64,000 nt of DNA from CAYRYU01 sp964428355 (GTDB taxonomy: Bacteria; Muiribacteriota; Ozemobacteria; Ozemobacterales; Ozemobacteraceae): assembly GCA_964428355.1 (NCBI GenBank), contig CAYRYU010000020.1, positions 14,330 through 78,329 on the forward strand, given 5' to 3'. A program made the position numbers and the translations under genes. The notes under the pieces were generated by a model. It made no database searches. It saw only the letters and a program-made list of their open reading frames with translations, and was not told where the DNA came from. This document shows positions 19,901 to 28,988 of this stretch, piece after piece (position 1 is the stretch's first letter; every line of letters starts with the position of its first letter).

Positions 19901-22900
19901 GTCGGGTCCACGAATCGGGAGAGCATCCGGTTCCAGATGAAAGTCACCGACGTGAACGGGAACATCTCCTACGCTTCGAGCACCCCCGCGCTGCTGGTCG
20001 ACAACTGCCCTCCCAGCCTCATCGTCTATCCCATCGCGTTCGTGACCGATGGCGGGCGGTTGAACGAAGCCAACGAGAAAGACGTGATCAGGATCACCGT
20101 GCGGGTCACCAACCATGACGGTATCCTTCCCCAGCTCGATCTGGCCAACCTGTACTATGACAACGGGATGGCTCCTCCTTCACCGATCCTTTTCACCAAC
20201 GGCGGTCCGAACGACTATACCTATGACTGGACGGTTCCCGCCGGCCTTGGTACCACGGCTTCCCTGACGATTCTGGCCTATGACCAGTCCGGGAACATGG
20301 TGGTCGGATACACCAACGCGATCCGGTTCCTCTCGAAGATTCCCACGATCAGGGGATATCCATGGTCCCGGTGTGAACTGGCTTCGGATGCATATCCCGC
20401 TGGAGCACCCAACCAGATCGCCAACCCGCCCCAGTGGGGTGAGCTTGGAGACCAGGTTTCCATCAGCTGCGTTCTCGGTTCGGTTTACAACGCCAGCAAT
20501 ACGCCTCCGGCAACCGTTCTCGCGAACATCCGCACCATCGTCGGGGATTCCGGGGACGACTACTCCTCGGATTACGCGGATGGAGACTTCAATACCTACT
20601 GGTATCCGTTGCAGTATCTCCCATTCCCGGTCAGCGGAGCGGGGAACTACGTCTACATTTCCACCTTTACGGTCGGTGTTTCAAAGTTCGATGTTGCCCT
20701 TGCAACATTCCCGGTCAAGGTCGTTCATCCCGACGTGAACTCGATCATCATGGCCACGACGACGATCAACTGTGCGCCTGGTCGGGAGTTCGGGATCGAC
20801 ACCCTGATCCCCGACATCTACAAGTTCGGGATCACGATTACGGAGACCAACGGAGACAACCTGCGGAACACCCAGACCGACACCTGCGCCAACATCGGTG
20901 ACGTGATAACGGTCTGGGCCAGGATCAGGAACTTCGACGATCCGGGATCCGCCTCGGTTCGGATTTCCACGGGAACGCATCTACTGGTTGAGTCCGACCT
21001 CCCGAGGTATCTGAACACCGACGTCTACCAGACGAGCTTCACCGTGAGCACCTATACCGAGATTCCCTGGAACATCATGCTCCAGGGTCGGAAAAAGGAC
21101 ATACTCGATCTCGATATCCGGGCTTCGGACGATGCTTCGAACATCGACATCCGGAATCCCACCATCCTAACCTCGGCGGTTTCGACCTTCACCGTGGACA
21201 ACACCCCGAACAACATCATAGGCGCAAAGTTCGCCTTGAACCCCAACAACCCATTCCCCTGGGTCGGGAATGTCGGTTCGGGGATTGCCTCCGATGCCTC
21301 CCAGGCTACCGTTACCACCGACCTTCCCGTTCCCGCGATCGGGTACATCGATTACAGCCCCATCCTTGGAAGCACAAGCTGGCCGATCTACTTCAAGACC
21401 CCGGGACTTCCCTATGGGATTTCCAACAGCCTCACTCTGGCGACCCCCGGAATCGATCTTGCGACCTACGTGTTTCCGGTCTCCATCTATGATACCGCCG
21501 GAAACCTCACCGCGACCTACATCGAGTTCCCATTCGACACGACACGCCCCACCCTTGTTCGGTCCGCCTACGATGGACAGTATCTCACCCTCTACTTCAG
21601 CGAACCTCTGAACCTGACTCCGCCTCCGACATCGAACCATTTCGACCAGACCAAGATCCGGTTGGGTTGGAAAGCCGATCGGATGATGGACCCGTATCAT
21701 GCCTCCTACACTGTCGAACTGACCACGGCGGACGAATTCCTTACTCAGGGGGAAAACACGGACACCGTGGTGATCAAGCTCTCCCTCCAGAGCCGGGCCG
21801 TCATCGCCGATTGGGGAGATGTGGGCATCTGGCTGACCCTGACGGGAAACAATACCTACAATGGTGAGGGGGCCACGATCACGCGGGACCTTTCAGGAAA
21901 CTGGGTGATCCCGGTTCCCCGTGTTCCCCAGTCCGGCCACTATGTGGACATTCCCGCAAGCTATGCCATTCGGCCCAATCTGGTCAGGGGAGATTACAAT
22001 GCCGTAAGCGATCCCACAAGGATCTATCTCGACTTCGACAGGGATATGGCCTCCTCCACCCTGACCAACTGGTCGATCCAATCGCTGGCAGTGGTTCGCG
22101 ATCGCAGCATGGACTCCCTCTCTTGCGACTATATCAAGCGGTATACCATGATCTACGCGACCGACACGGTGGACTACGATGCCTCGTCCATCAGGAGGAT
22201 GGCAATTACGCTGAGCCAGCCCGCCCAGGACTGGATCGCCACCAAGTTCGGGAAGACCGGCGTCGCGGTCTCCTTCTCGATAGCAACGGGCCCGGTGCTC
22301 ATCAGGGACATGGAAGGCAACAGGGTCAACACCATTCCATTCTCCATGTCGGTCCCCGCTTCCCTGACTCCGGTCACCGACAACTACAACATCGATGACA
22401 CCCCGACCCTCGACGTGAACTCCCAGATCCTCACGATCACGACGAGCCAGCGCCGGACGCGTCTGTTCAACGACGAGTATCGTCGCGACGCCCCGTTCCC
22501 CTCAGGAAAGACCCGGGCCAACTTCGACCTGTCGAGGGTCTACCTGTACAAGAATGCCGATCGGACGGGCCAATATATCCCGCTTTCCAAGTCCACGGTT
22601 CCCGCGAACCTCAATGACTACGCCTCGACCACCATCCGGATCCAGCTGGCCGATGCCGACATCGCCAGCATCCTCTCCTGGAATTCCCAGGGATTGCACA
22701 TCGGGATCTCGGAAGGCGCTTTCCACGACCTGTGGAACAACAACAACAACGTGTATCCGCTTTCGGGGACCAACGCCGTGCCCATCAACGTTACCTTCCC
22801 GACCTGGTATTCGGGTCCCAAGGTCGTTGCTGTAGCGGTCAGCGATCCGCCTCCTACCAAGGGATACACACACGGGCAGCTGTTCTACGAGGTAGATTTC

Positions 22901-25900
22901 CAGACCGCGACCACCTCGAAGAACATCGTGATCCCCATCAACAAGGAAGCCATCCCCGTCCTCCAGGTCTACGCCCAGAGCAGTCTCAGCAACCCGGTGG
23001 ACATCGGGTCATTCGTCCAGTGGCTTGACTACGAGGTAGGTGGAAAGAAACGCACCGTTGCCCGGTTCGCCAACACGGTCGACAGCTTCGCGATCGATCT
23101 GCAGCGCGAACCCGCGGTGATCCTGATCAAGGATGCCTTCGACGTGTTCGGAAAGGAACTCGAAGACAACGATCCCCAGGACCTCTTCGTCGAGTGGCCC
23201 GTCCACACCGCAAGTTACGTATACAACATCGCCAACAGGGTCACTTCCGGTTCCGGCTTCTCCCAGAACTCGCCCGACCAGTTCATCATCGATACCCATC
23301 CCCCGAAAGCGATCGCGGTCAGCCCCGTGGGCGTGAAATCGATCACCGCCGTGTCCACTCCCGAGTTCGTCGTGACATTTGACGAGCGGATGAGCAACCT
23401 CGAGGGTCACAGGCCTTCCCTGAGGTTGGGCACGGCTTTCGAGACGGCGATGACCTTCACCTTCTACGGTTGGGACAACGCCTCACAGGCGAGGTTCTAC
23501 AACAACAGCCCCTTCAACGATTCGACGCCCCAGGGAACCTTCACCTACTACGTTTCCGGAGGCTACGACGAGGCCTACAACAAGGGTAACGACAACCAGG
23601 CCATGACCGGATACGAACTGAACATCATGTCCAAGGGGCCGGTCATCAACTCCTATTCGGTGATCACCTATCAGCAGACCACTTCCAAGCTCGGGATCGC
23701 GAACGGTACTGTGACCGGAAAGCCGTTCAGCCCCTACGTCAATACCCCTCCCAATCCCAATGTCGCCACCATCTCCATAACCCTGGAGAAGGCTCATGCA
23801 CTTGGCCTCTTCCTGCACTTCTATCAGGGAAACAACTCGATAGCCAGCTACCCCCTCACCGTTACCACCCTCCCTTCCGTGGTCGCGAACTTCCAGTGGG
23901 ACGGCATCATCAACGGATCTCCGCTCGGAAACACCGGTCCCTCGACCTTCGAGCTTAGGGTCTACGATGCCTATGGGAACGAGGGCAGCAGGCGCGGAAC
24001 CCTTATCTACGACGGAAAGGCTCCCACGGTTCTCACCTGGAAGCTGAGCCATGCTCCGACCTGGAACAACAAGACCTACTTCAGTCCCGTGATCCAGTCC
24101 TATGTAAAAGTCGATATCTACGGCGCTTCCTCGGGTGACACGCTGCTTCTCAGGATCGTGAACCCCGGTGTTTCGACCGACTGCTACAGCCTCGCTGCGA
24201 TTTCCGGAGGCTACTCCGTCAGCTTCGAAGGGAAGAACACCGAAAATCCCCAGGGGATGCTGCCCGAGGGGGAATACCACCTCCACATGGTCGACCAGGC
24301 CGGTAACATCGCCTATGTTCCCGCCGGGTCGACGGGCACCAACTCCGCCATTATCGTGATCGATACCCAGGCTCCCGATGTGGCCGATATCCAGACCTTG
24401 CGCGAAGGGGTTTCCGTTAGCCGGTTCAACCCCAGGGTTTCCCCTCTCACGATCAACGTCACCCTCGGCGACCCGCTGGGAGTGGCTTCCGGAAGCATCC
24501 TTGCCAGGATCAAGATCGGGGCGAAGGTCGTCCGCGAACTGCCGCTGGCCTGGACCGATCCGGTCTTCACCGCCAGCTGGGACGGCAAGGACTCCACCGG
24601 AGCCTACGTCAGCGACGGAGCCTACGATATCTCCGTGATCGACCGGGCCGAGAACGAGTCCACCGTCACCAAGAGCATCGATGTGGTGACCTCTGCATTC
24701 AAGATGGTTTCAGCCTCCCAGGTTGACGCCCGGACTGTCCGCCTGACCTTCACCCATAACGTCCTCGACACCATGACCGACCCCGGAATGTACGTGTTCT
24801 CCCCCGACACCCCGATCGGAATCGGGCCTTCCAAGGTCGTCATCTCGGAAAAGACGGTCACTTTGACCATGAACGCCAATCTGGCAGATGCGGTCGAATA
24901 CACCGTCACCTGCGATTCCGGCCTCAAGACCGTAGACGGCGACACCATCGCCACCGGCTTCAACTTCTGCTCTTTCACCGCCGACGGAAAGGGGCCCAGC
25001 ATCTCCAGTGTGAACTTTACCGGGATCACGAATCAACAGGAGTTCAACGTGGTCTTCGACGAAACGGTCGCCAGCACTAGCGCGACCACCCGGAGCAACT
25101 GGTCCCTTGTCACGGGCGGAACCACGATCGAGATCGACTACCTGACCCTCCAGTCTGACAACAAGACGGTCCGCGTCAAGACCCTGAACCATCAGATCTC
25201 CGACACGGTCAACTACGTCGTAACCGCCAACGGAGTCGAGGACCTCTTCAAGAACAAGGGCAACTCCAACAAGACCTTTACCGGCATCGACGTCACTCCT
25301 CCGGTGATGACGATCTCCGTTTTCTCCAACCCCGCCAACGAGTATGACATCACCGTGACCGTGACTTCGAACGAAGACATCTCGGGAGTTCCGACTGCGG
25401 TCATCACCCAGAGCGGTGGAACCGCAACATCGATCTCGCTGAATGCCGGTCCCACCAACAAGCTGTTCATGGGCGGCGCCCACCTCGACAAGAGCTACCC
25501 CGGGGTCGTCACGATCCAGGTGACAGGGAAGGATGCCGCGGGCAACTCGGCAACCGTCACCTCGACCTTCTCGACCGCCTACGTGAACGCCTCCGTCAGG
25601 GTCCAGGTCAAATCTCCCGACAACCGGTTCAACGTTGTTTTCGAACCCGGGACCCTCAAGTCCGATTCCCAGGTTTCCGTCGTCCCGGTCAAGCTGACCA
25701 AGGCGAATGACATCTCCTCTTCGCGCGTTGCGATCCGTCCCTCCGTTCTCTCCAATCTCTCCGCGGAGATGTTGAAGAAACTCAATTTCCGCGCTGATTA
25801 CGGAGTGGGCGTGGATGAGCTTGGAACGCTCGGGAACGGCTACACCCTCGTCGTTCCCTCGACGAGGATTTCCGGAAAGGTCCTCGTCACGATGTCCCTG

Positions 25901-26683
25901 CCGCTCGAGGCCGGTTCCCCCGAAACCCAGAAGGGCCTTGGACTCTACCGGATCAGCGATGACGGCACCTGGACCTTCCAGGGCAACACCATCCTCGATG
26001 GCCGGATCTCCTGCTACTCGCCCGAACCTGGAGTATTCGCCCTCCTCAGGGACGTCCAGGCACCGCGTGCAAACCTGCTCACGGAGGTCAAAGTTGACCA
26101 GCCCTTCATCACCGGTCAGCCCGTCTTCGAATGGAGTCTCACCGAAAAGGGTTCGGGGCTCGATCCCGCCTCGGTCAAAGTCCTCCTGAACGGTGAGGAG
26201 AAGAACTGCGTCGTGGGCGAGAGCCTCGAAAAGGTGACCTTCCAACCCGAAATCCCCCTGATCGGCGGTGATTACAGCCTCAGCCTGAAAGCCCTCGACC
26301 GGGCGGGCAACCAGACCGTCACCCCCGAGATCATGTTCCAGGTCAAACCCCGCCTCGTGATCCACGAGATCATGCACTACCCCAACCCCGCCCGAAACCG
26401 CGTAACCCTCCGGATAGCCACCAACAGGGCGGACATCTCCCCCGAAATGATCGAGATAAACATCTACGACATTTCCGGGAAGAAGGTCGCGGGGAACGAT
26501 TCCTTCACGCTCGTCGGAGGAACCGATGGGACCCGCCGGACTGCGGACATGGTCTGGGATCTCCGGAACTCTTCAGGGAACATGGTTGCCAACGGGGTCT
26601 ATATCGCCAAAGTCACTCTCCACGATCCTGACGACTGGAACAACAAGACCAGGGTCAACCACAAGATCGCGGTTCTGAGGTAA
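16910..26683 (+). CDS. Giant secreted Ig-like repeat surface protein 2 (3257 aa)
   Basis: The start ATG is preceded by TGGAGGA at 16898-16904. An N-terminal signal peptide (LALGIALVVLGFLMIAGKAQA) leads into Ig/cadherin-like domains bordered by DNxPP-type motifs (VDNQPPSI, IDNEPPEI). The layout mirrors the protein at 3150: about 2127 residues before the composite unit, one unit at 23291-24361, then about 773 residues to the end. The tail contains HYPNPA, NIYDISGKKV, VWDLRNSSG, VANGVYIAKV and ends HKIAVLR, as in the first giant. It is very likely exported through the same route and displayed at the surface. The ligand is unknown. It forms a cassette with the lipoprotein at 26745, separated by a hairpin. 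Confidence 0.9.
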   Translation: MNRNSPGNRLALGIALVVLGFLMIAGKAQAVISNPNMVLLNDVNGDGVAAIGDSITFSCRSTNASAGDTPFVDLSLLGNSHFYLPPLVGNYYTAVYSCGTERGVDTVDFRPNFYDNDGAYACANALNIDLQPPRTTYGIQVSSTPTGTAGEYKDGDTFSFAITFDDADACAIPSRLQVYADLTNLGFGSAYPLTDEGPGTTNRRYSFSQRMLTGREKNGDTFYVTAVDDAGNKKTYARAISYDTRYPEFQSVSATVTNGSPGIIKAGNRVKITAVISNYDSDTLTASHSILIPDSPVTMTRTSTSGNTATFEYEFLVATGSTLDDDYVRFYVTATDDVGNQSFRWSNALAFDTIPPGFSSANVTIIERAGVLNDNIAIIGDTLRFTGSLSSAFLDTTVTIDLSGIGGEANQLMTYDPTVSSAFSLDFNVFTYTSEDTMPRSFKVTAYDHANNIVYRLTMPVIYVDNQPPSISGAQLSKVNVGASVLKVGDTAAVQANITNLDNGMVWTDLSRLGGAASTSLSLYSGSTYRVEQAVAVTTWPTMPIDTSKSFMVYVSDNAGNIAHAETNTYVIDNEPPEIIAVTYTVNPALSTYHPWIKRDDIITFQVALASSTGSIHDQEKVYINLSPIGGTSNQEMTYDGLGSYTFSYQVQSGTANIDTTVSIVAKDNAENTDSAGLSLHIDNNSPAAGPMTVNFLNDMAKSGAVNIGDRLEFIVPLNDPDFGTCTIDLSHVGGPSTVFMNYDVSLSRYYLVWDCASATIENSSYVFRAGVTDKAGNYMSSISKTFEVDCLEPELFYASCTFRNLSGNATTANVGDQVTITASVNRVRLDGGVPTVNLTAIGGNAAQILYDDGAHEDGGPNDGLYGFTQNVASGSYDGQNVSFIVTLTDNAGNQVMKTTEAIFVDNQPIVINSFIASQTYDNNGNTVVDLDGYYTTYPIIATDVVRFNVSLSGKAGDLSAITVDLTPLGINNSEYPLTNISSILNGWTCVATFAPLVGSTNRESIRFQMKVTDVNGNISYASSTPALLVDNCPPSLIVYPIAFVTDGGRLNEANEKDVIRITVRVTNHDGILPQLDLANLYYDNGMAPPSPILFTNGGPNDYTYDWTVPAGLGTTASLTILAYDQSGNMVVGYTNAIRFLSKIPTIRGYPWSRCELASDAYPAGAPNQIANPPQWGELGDQVSISCVLGSVYNASNTPPATVLANIRTIVGDSGDDYSSDYADGDFNTYWYPLQYLPFPVSGAGNYVYISTFTVGVSKFDVALATFPVKVVHPDVNSIIMATTTINCAPGREFGIDTLIPDIYKFGITITETNGDNLRNTQTDTCANIGDVITVWARIRNFDDPGSASVRISTGTHLLVESDLPRYLNTDVYQTSFTVSTYTEIPWNIMLQGRKKDILDLDIRASDDASNIDIRNPTILTSAVSTFTVDNTPNNIIGAKFALNPNNPFPWVGNVGSGIASDASQATVTTDLPVPAIGYIDYSPILGSTSWPIYFKTPGLPYGISNSLTLATPGIDLATYVFPVSIYDTAGNLTATYIEFPFDTTRPTLVRSAYDGQYLTLYFSEPLNLTPPPTSNHFDQTKIRLGWKADRMMDPYHASYTVELTTADEFLTQGENTDTVVIKLSLQSRAVIADWGDVGIWLTLTGNNTYNGEGATITRDLSGNWVIPVPRVPQSGHYVDIPASYAIRPNLVRGDYNAVSDPTRIYLDFDRDMASSTLTNWSIQSLAVVRDRSMDSLSCDYIKRYTMIYATDTVDYDASSIRRMAITLSQPAQDWIATKFGKTGVAVSFSIATGPVLIRDMEGNRVNTIPFSMSVPASLTPVTDNYNIDDTPTLDVNSQILTITTSQRRTRLFNDEYRRDAPFPSGKTRANFDLSRVYLYKNADRTGQYIPLSKSTVPANLNDYASTTIRIQLADADIASILSWNSQGLHIGISEGAFHDLWNNNNNVYPLSGTNAVPINVTFPTWYSGPKVVAVAVSDPPPTKGYTHGQLFYEVDFQTATTSKNIVIPINKEAIPVLQVYAQSSLSNPVDIGSFVQWLDYEVGGKKRTVARFANTVDSFAIDLQREPAVILIKDAFDVFGKELEDNDPQDLFVEWPVHTASYVYNIANRVTSGSGFSQNSPDQFIIDTHPPKAIAVSPVGVKSITAVSTPEFVVTFDERMSNLEGHRPSLRLGTAFETAMTFTFYGWDNASQARFYNNSPFNDSTPQGTFTYYVSGGYDEAYNKGNDNQAMTGYELNIMSKGPVINSYSVITYQQTTSKLGIANGTVTGKPFSPYVNTPPNPNVATISITLEKAHALGLFLHFYQGNNSIASYPLTVTTLPSVVANFQWDGIINGSPLGNTGPSTFELRVYDAYGNEGSRRGTLIYDGKAPTVLTWKLSHAPTWNNKTYFSPVIQSYVKVDIYGASSGDTLLLRIVNPGVSTDCYSLAAISGGYSVSFEGKNTENPQGMLPEGEYHLHMVDQAGNIAYVPAGSTGTNSAIIVIDTQAPDVADIQTLREGVSVSRFNPRVSPLTINVTLGDPLGVASGSILARIKIGAKVVRELPLAWTDPVFTASWDGKDSTGAYVSDGAYDISVIDRAENESTVTKSIDVVTSAFKMVSASQVDARTVRLTFTHNVLDTMTDPGMYVFSPDTPIGIGPSKVVISEKTVTLTMNANLADAVEYTVTCDSGLKTVDGDTIATGFNFCSFTADGKGPSISSVNFTGITNQQEFNVVFDETVASTSATTRSNWSLVTGGTTIEIDYLTLQSDNKTVRVKTLNHQISDTVNYVVTANGVEDLFKNKGNSNKTFTGIDVTPPVMTISVFSNPANEYDITVTVTSNEDISGVPTAVITQSGGTATSISLNAGPTNKLFMGGAHLDKSYPGVVTIQVTGKDAAGNSATVTSTFSTAYVNASVRVQVKSPDNRFNVVFEPGTLKSDSQVSVVPVKLTKANDISSSRVAIRPSVLSNLSAEMLKKLNFRADYGVGVDELGTLGNGYTLVVPSTRISGKVLVTMSLPLEAGSPETQKGLGLYRISDDGTWTFQGNTILDGRISCYSPEPGVFALLRDVQAPRANLLTEVKVDQPFITGQPVFEWSLTEKGSGLDPASVKVLLNGEEKNCVVGESLEKVTFQPEIPLIGGDYSLSLKALDRAGNQTVTPEIMFQVKPRLVIHEIMHYPNPARNRVTLRIATNRADISPEMIEINIYDISGKKVAGNDSFTLVGGTDGTRRTADMVWDLRNSSGNMVANGVYIAKVTLHDPDDWNNKTRVNHKIAVLR

Positions 26684-26687
26684 TTCC

Positions 26688-26714
26688 AACGGGGGGAACC
26701 TTTCCCCCCGTTTT
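26688..26714 (+). terminator. Hairpin between giant gene 2 and its lipoprotein
   Basis: An 11-bp stem (AACGGGGGGAA / TTCCCCCCGTT) with a 3-base loop is followed by TTC. It lies between two genes of one cassette, so partial termination (differential expression) is more likely than a complete stop. No equivalent exists in the first cassette, where the spacing is 3 bp. Confidence 0.6.
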
Positions 26715-26744
26715 CGGACCATTCATGAAGATGGAGAAATGCCT

Positions 26745-27443
26745 ATGAACAGAAGGAATTTCGTGATCGTGACCATCGGAATCATCATCCTCGCCGCAAG
26801 CGGTTGCGGTGGAGGGGGTGGTGGAAGCGGAAGGTATACCCTTGCTACCGACGTCACCGGAAGCGGAACCGGAACCGGGGGAGGAGGAGGAACGGGAACG
26901 ACCACTACCGAGACCAACCCGGATTCCCTCCTGCTTTCAGGATGGGAGGACTTCAAGTATGGAGCCTACAGCAGCGCCATCAGCAAGTTCAACCAGGTTC
27001 TGACCATCAGCAGCATTACCGATTCCCAGAAGAGTGACGCCTACAACGGGGTTGGATGGTCCCTGGCGAAATCCTCCGGAGTGGAGTCCGGCTACTCGTC
27101 GTTCGCCCAGGCCGCTTCACTTCAGAACGAATCGAAAGTCGGCCTTGCCGCGGCACTCATCCAGCGGGGACAGCGGTCCGCCTTCGCGACCGCCATCCAG
27201 AACCTCGAGGCGATTGGCCTGGGAAACACTGCCTATACCTTCACCGAAACACACCCGATAGGAGTTTCCAACGCCGAGGCGCATGCCATGCTTGCCTTGT
27301 GTTATTTCTGGCGGAACGCGTCGGGGGATACCGACAAGGCCCGCTCCCAGATCAATGCCGCCAGGTCCCTTGACAGCTCATCTGACAGCTCTGTGGCCCA
27401 GATCTACGCCACCCTCAAAGCTCTCGGGCTGACCGGAATCTGA
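26745..27443 (+). CDS. Poly-Gly lipoprotein with TPR-like domain (2)
   Basis: I chose the ATG at 26745 (MNRRNFVIVT) because GGAG lies 8 bases upstream; the ATG at 26739 is only 2 bases from it. The signal peptide ends in lipobox AASGC with Cys21, followed by glycines, then a Gly/Thr linker and a helical TPR-like domain (LLLSGWEDFKYGAYSSAISK, AYNGVGWSLAKS, AMLALCYFWRN, QINAARSLDSSSDSSVAQIY). The C-terminal domain is clearly homologous to that of the lipoprotein at 15972, and its position after a giant gene is the same. It is predicted to sit in the outer membrane. Its function is inferred only from this repeated pairing. Confidence 0.88.
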   Translation: MNRRNFVIVTIGIIILAASGCGGGGGGSGRYTLATDVTGSGTGTGGGGGTGTTTTETNPDSLLLSGWEDFKYGAYSSAISKFNQVLTISSITDSQKSDAYNGVGWSLAKSSGVESGYSSFAQAASLQNESKVGLAAALIQRGQRSAFATAIQNLEAIGLGNTAYTFTETHPIGVSNAEAHAMLALCYFWRNASGDTDKARSQINAARSLDSSSDSSVAQIYATLKALGLTGI

Positions 27444-27542
27444 ACCGGAGGGAACGGAGTGAGAAAAATGTTTCAGGAAAACCCGGAGATACGTCGAAAT
27501 AGGATGATGACCAGTTTTATCGCCTTCCAAAGGGGGAACCAT

Positions 27543-28508
27543 ATGAAAACCTACACCAAGTCAATCCTCCTCATCGCCCTGGCGCTAGCCGCAGCGCTTC
27601 CCGTGTGTGCGGAATCGGCGGGCCGCGCAGGGGCGTTCCTCAAGATGGGCGTCGGAGCCCGGGCACTGGGTATGGGAAGTGCCTTCACCGCCATCGCGGA
27701 CGATTCCACCGCAGCTTTCTGGAATCCCGCGGGCCTCGCGCTGCTGGACAAACCCGAAGCCTCGTTCATGCATGCCAACCTGACCCTGGACCGGAAATAC
27801 AACTTCTTCAACTATGCCCACGTTCTGAAGGACAAGAAGGGCAACAAGAAGTGCGCCGTCGCCCTTTCCCACATCAGGTTCGGGATCGACGGAATTCCCG
27901 AGACAAGGCTGGCGACCAATGATCCCACCGGAACCTTGCCCGCCACCGATCCGGGCGGAACCTACACGGCGGGGAAACCGGTCTACATCTTCAGCTACTT
28001 CGACGACACGGAGTCCTGTACTTTCGGTACCTATGCCCGAAGGTTGTCCGAGAAGCTGTACGGCGGCGTGAATGTGAAAGCGATCAGGCAGGACCTGTTC
28101 ACCAACTCCGCGGATACGTGGGGCCTGGATTTCGGATTCCTGTACAAGGTCGCCCCGAAGGCAATGCTCGGCCTTTCCTTGCGCGACATCGGGGAAAACC
28201 TCGAGTGGGACACCGGGACCGGGCATTCCGACAGGATCCCCTTGACCACGACCGCGGGAATCTCGTACAAGCCGCGCGACCAGATGACCTTGGCTCTCGA
28301 CATCAACAAGGTCGAAGGTCTCGACCCCAAGCTGCGGCTGGGCGGGGAATACTGGCTCAAGGACTATGCCGCACTCAGGCTGGGTTCACAGGCAGGCGAC
28401 CTAACCCTGGGCGCAAGCTTCAAGATCCAGACCTGGCGGTTCGACTACTCCTACGTGGACGAAACCCTGGGCGAGGCTCACCGGGTTTCCGCCTCCAAGC
28501 AATTCTGA
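27543..28508 (+). CDS. PorV/PorQ (UPF0164) family outer-membrane protein
   Basis: I chose the ATG at 27543 since it gives a signal peptide (MKTYTKSILLIALALAAALP, cleavage near VCA/ES) and has AAGGGGG upstream. The mature N-terminus carries the family signature AGAFLKMGVGARALGMGSAF followed by TAIADDSTAAFWNPAGLA. The rest alternates short beta-strands and ends RFDYSYVDETLGEAHRVSAS, as expected for a 14-strand FadL-like barrel. In Bacteroidota, PorV carries type 9 secretion cargo at the outer membrane. In other phyla the family is less studied. Its place right after two giants with sorting-like tails suggests a link to their export. No other T9SS part is seen in the window. Confidence 0.88.
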   Translation: MKTYTKSILLIALALAAALPVCAESAGRAGAFLKMGVGARALGMGSAFTAIADDSTAAFWNPAGLALLDKPEASFMHANLTLDRKYNFFNYAHVLKDKKGNKKCAVALSHIRFGIDGIPETRLATNDPTGTLPATDPGGTYTAGKPVYIFSYFDDTESCTFGTYARRLSEKLYGGVNVKAIRQDLFTNSADTWGLDFGFLYKVAPKAMLGLSLRDIGENLEWDTGTGHSDRIPLTTTAGISYKPRDQMTLALDINKVEGLDPKLRLGGEYWLKDYAALRLGSQAGDLTLGASFKIQTWRFDYSYVDETLGEAHRVSASKQF

Positions 28509-28519
28509 AACTTTGCCTC

Positions 28520-28548
28520 TTGCATCTGAATTCGAGTTGGGGTAATCT
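28520..28548 (+). promoter_or_regulatory. Candidate sigma70 promoter for the STAS gene
   Basis: TTGCAT, a 17-bp spacer, then TAATCT. The -35 is fair and the -10 weak. The predicted transcript start is about 35 bp before the STAS start codon. Confidence 0.4.
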
Positions 28549-28588
28549 GACTCCAACCGGGAACGCGGAAGTCTATCTGTGAGGAAAT

Positions 28589-28936
28589 ATGGAACTAAAG
28601 ATCGATGTGAGACCCAAGAATGAAGGGGTAATCCTGGTCGTCCTGCAGGGAGAAATCGGAACCGAAACGGTCAATCAGTTCAAGGACCGCATCGACCAGA
28701 TCGTTTCCGAAGGTCATTCCAAACTCATCATGGACTTCCAGGAGGTCAACTACCTCAATAGCATGGGTTTGGGAGTGGTCGCCGCAACCTTGAAGAAGGT
28801 CAAGAAGAACAAAGGGGACCTGAAACTCATCCGCCTTTCGCCGGCAGTTCAGGAACTGTTCGAACTTACCCGTCTGACGAAGGTTTTCGAGATCTTCGAG
28901 TCGGAAGAGCTGGCTCTCAAGAGTTTTGCCCAATAA
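28589..28936 (+). CDS. STAS-domain anti-sigma factor antagonist
   Basis: A 115-residue single STAS domain of the SpoIIAA/RsbV group. The phosphorylatable serine lies in YLNSMGLG (Ser58). Such proteins bind a partner-switching kinase or anti-sigma factor and are controlled by phosphorylation of that serine. No cognate kinase or PP2C phosphatase is adjacent, so the partner must be elsewhere. The start is preceded by GTGAGGAAAT, and a terminator follows, so it may be a single-gene unit. Confidence 0.9.
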   Translation: MELKIDVRPKNEGVILVVLQGEIGTETVNQFKDRIDQIVSEGHSKLIMDFQEVNYLNSMGLGVVAATLKKVKKNKGDLKLIRLSPAVQELFELTRLTKVFEIFESEELALKSFAQ

Positions 28937-28955
28937 TCCTCCCTCCGTTTCCATC

Positions 28956-28987
28956 AGCCCGGGATCACATCCCGGGCTCTGAGTTTT
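28956..28987 (+). terminator. Rho-independent terminator after the STAS gene
   Basis: A 9-bp stem AGCCCGGGA / TCCCGGGCT with loop TCACA is followed by CTGAGTTTTT. It runs up to the aroE start codon, so aroE translation must start from a short leader or from read-through transcripts. Confidence 0.85.
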
Positions 28988-28988
28988 T

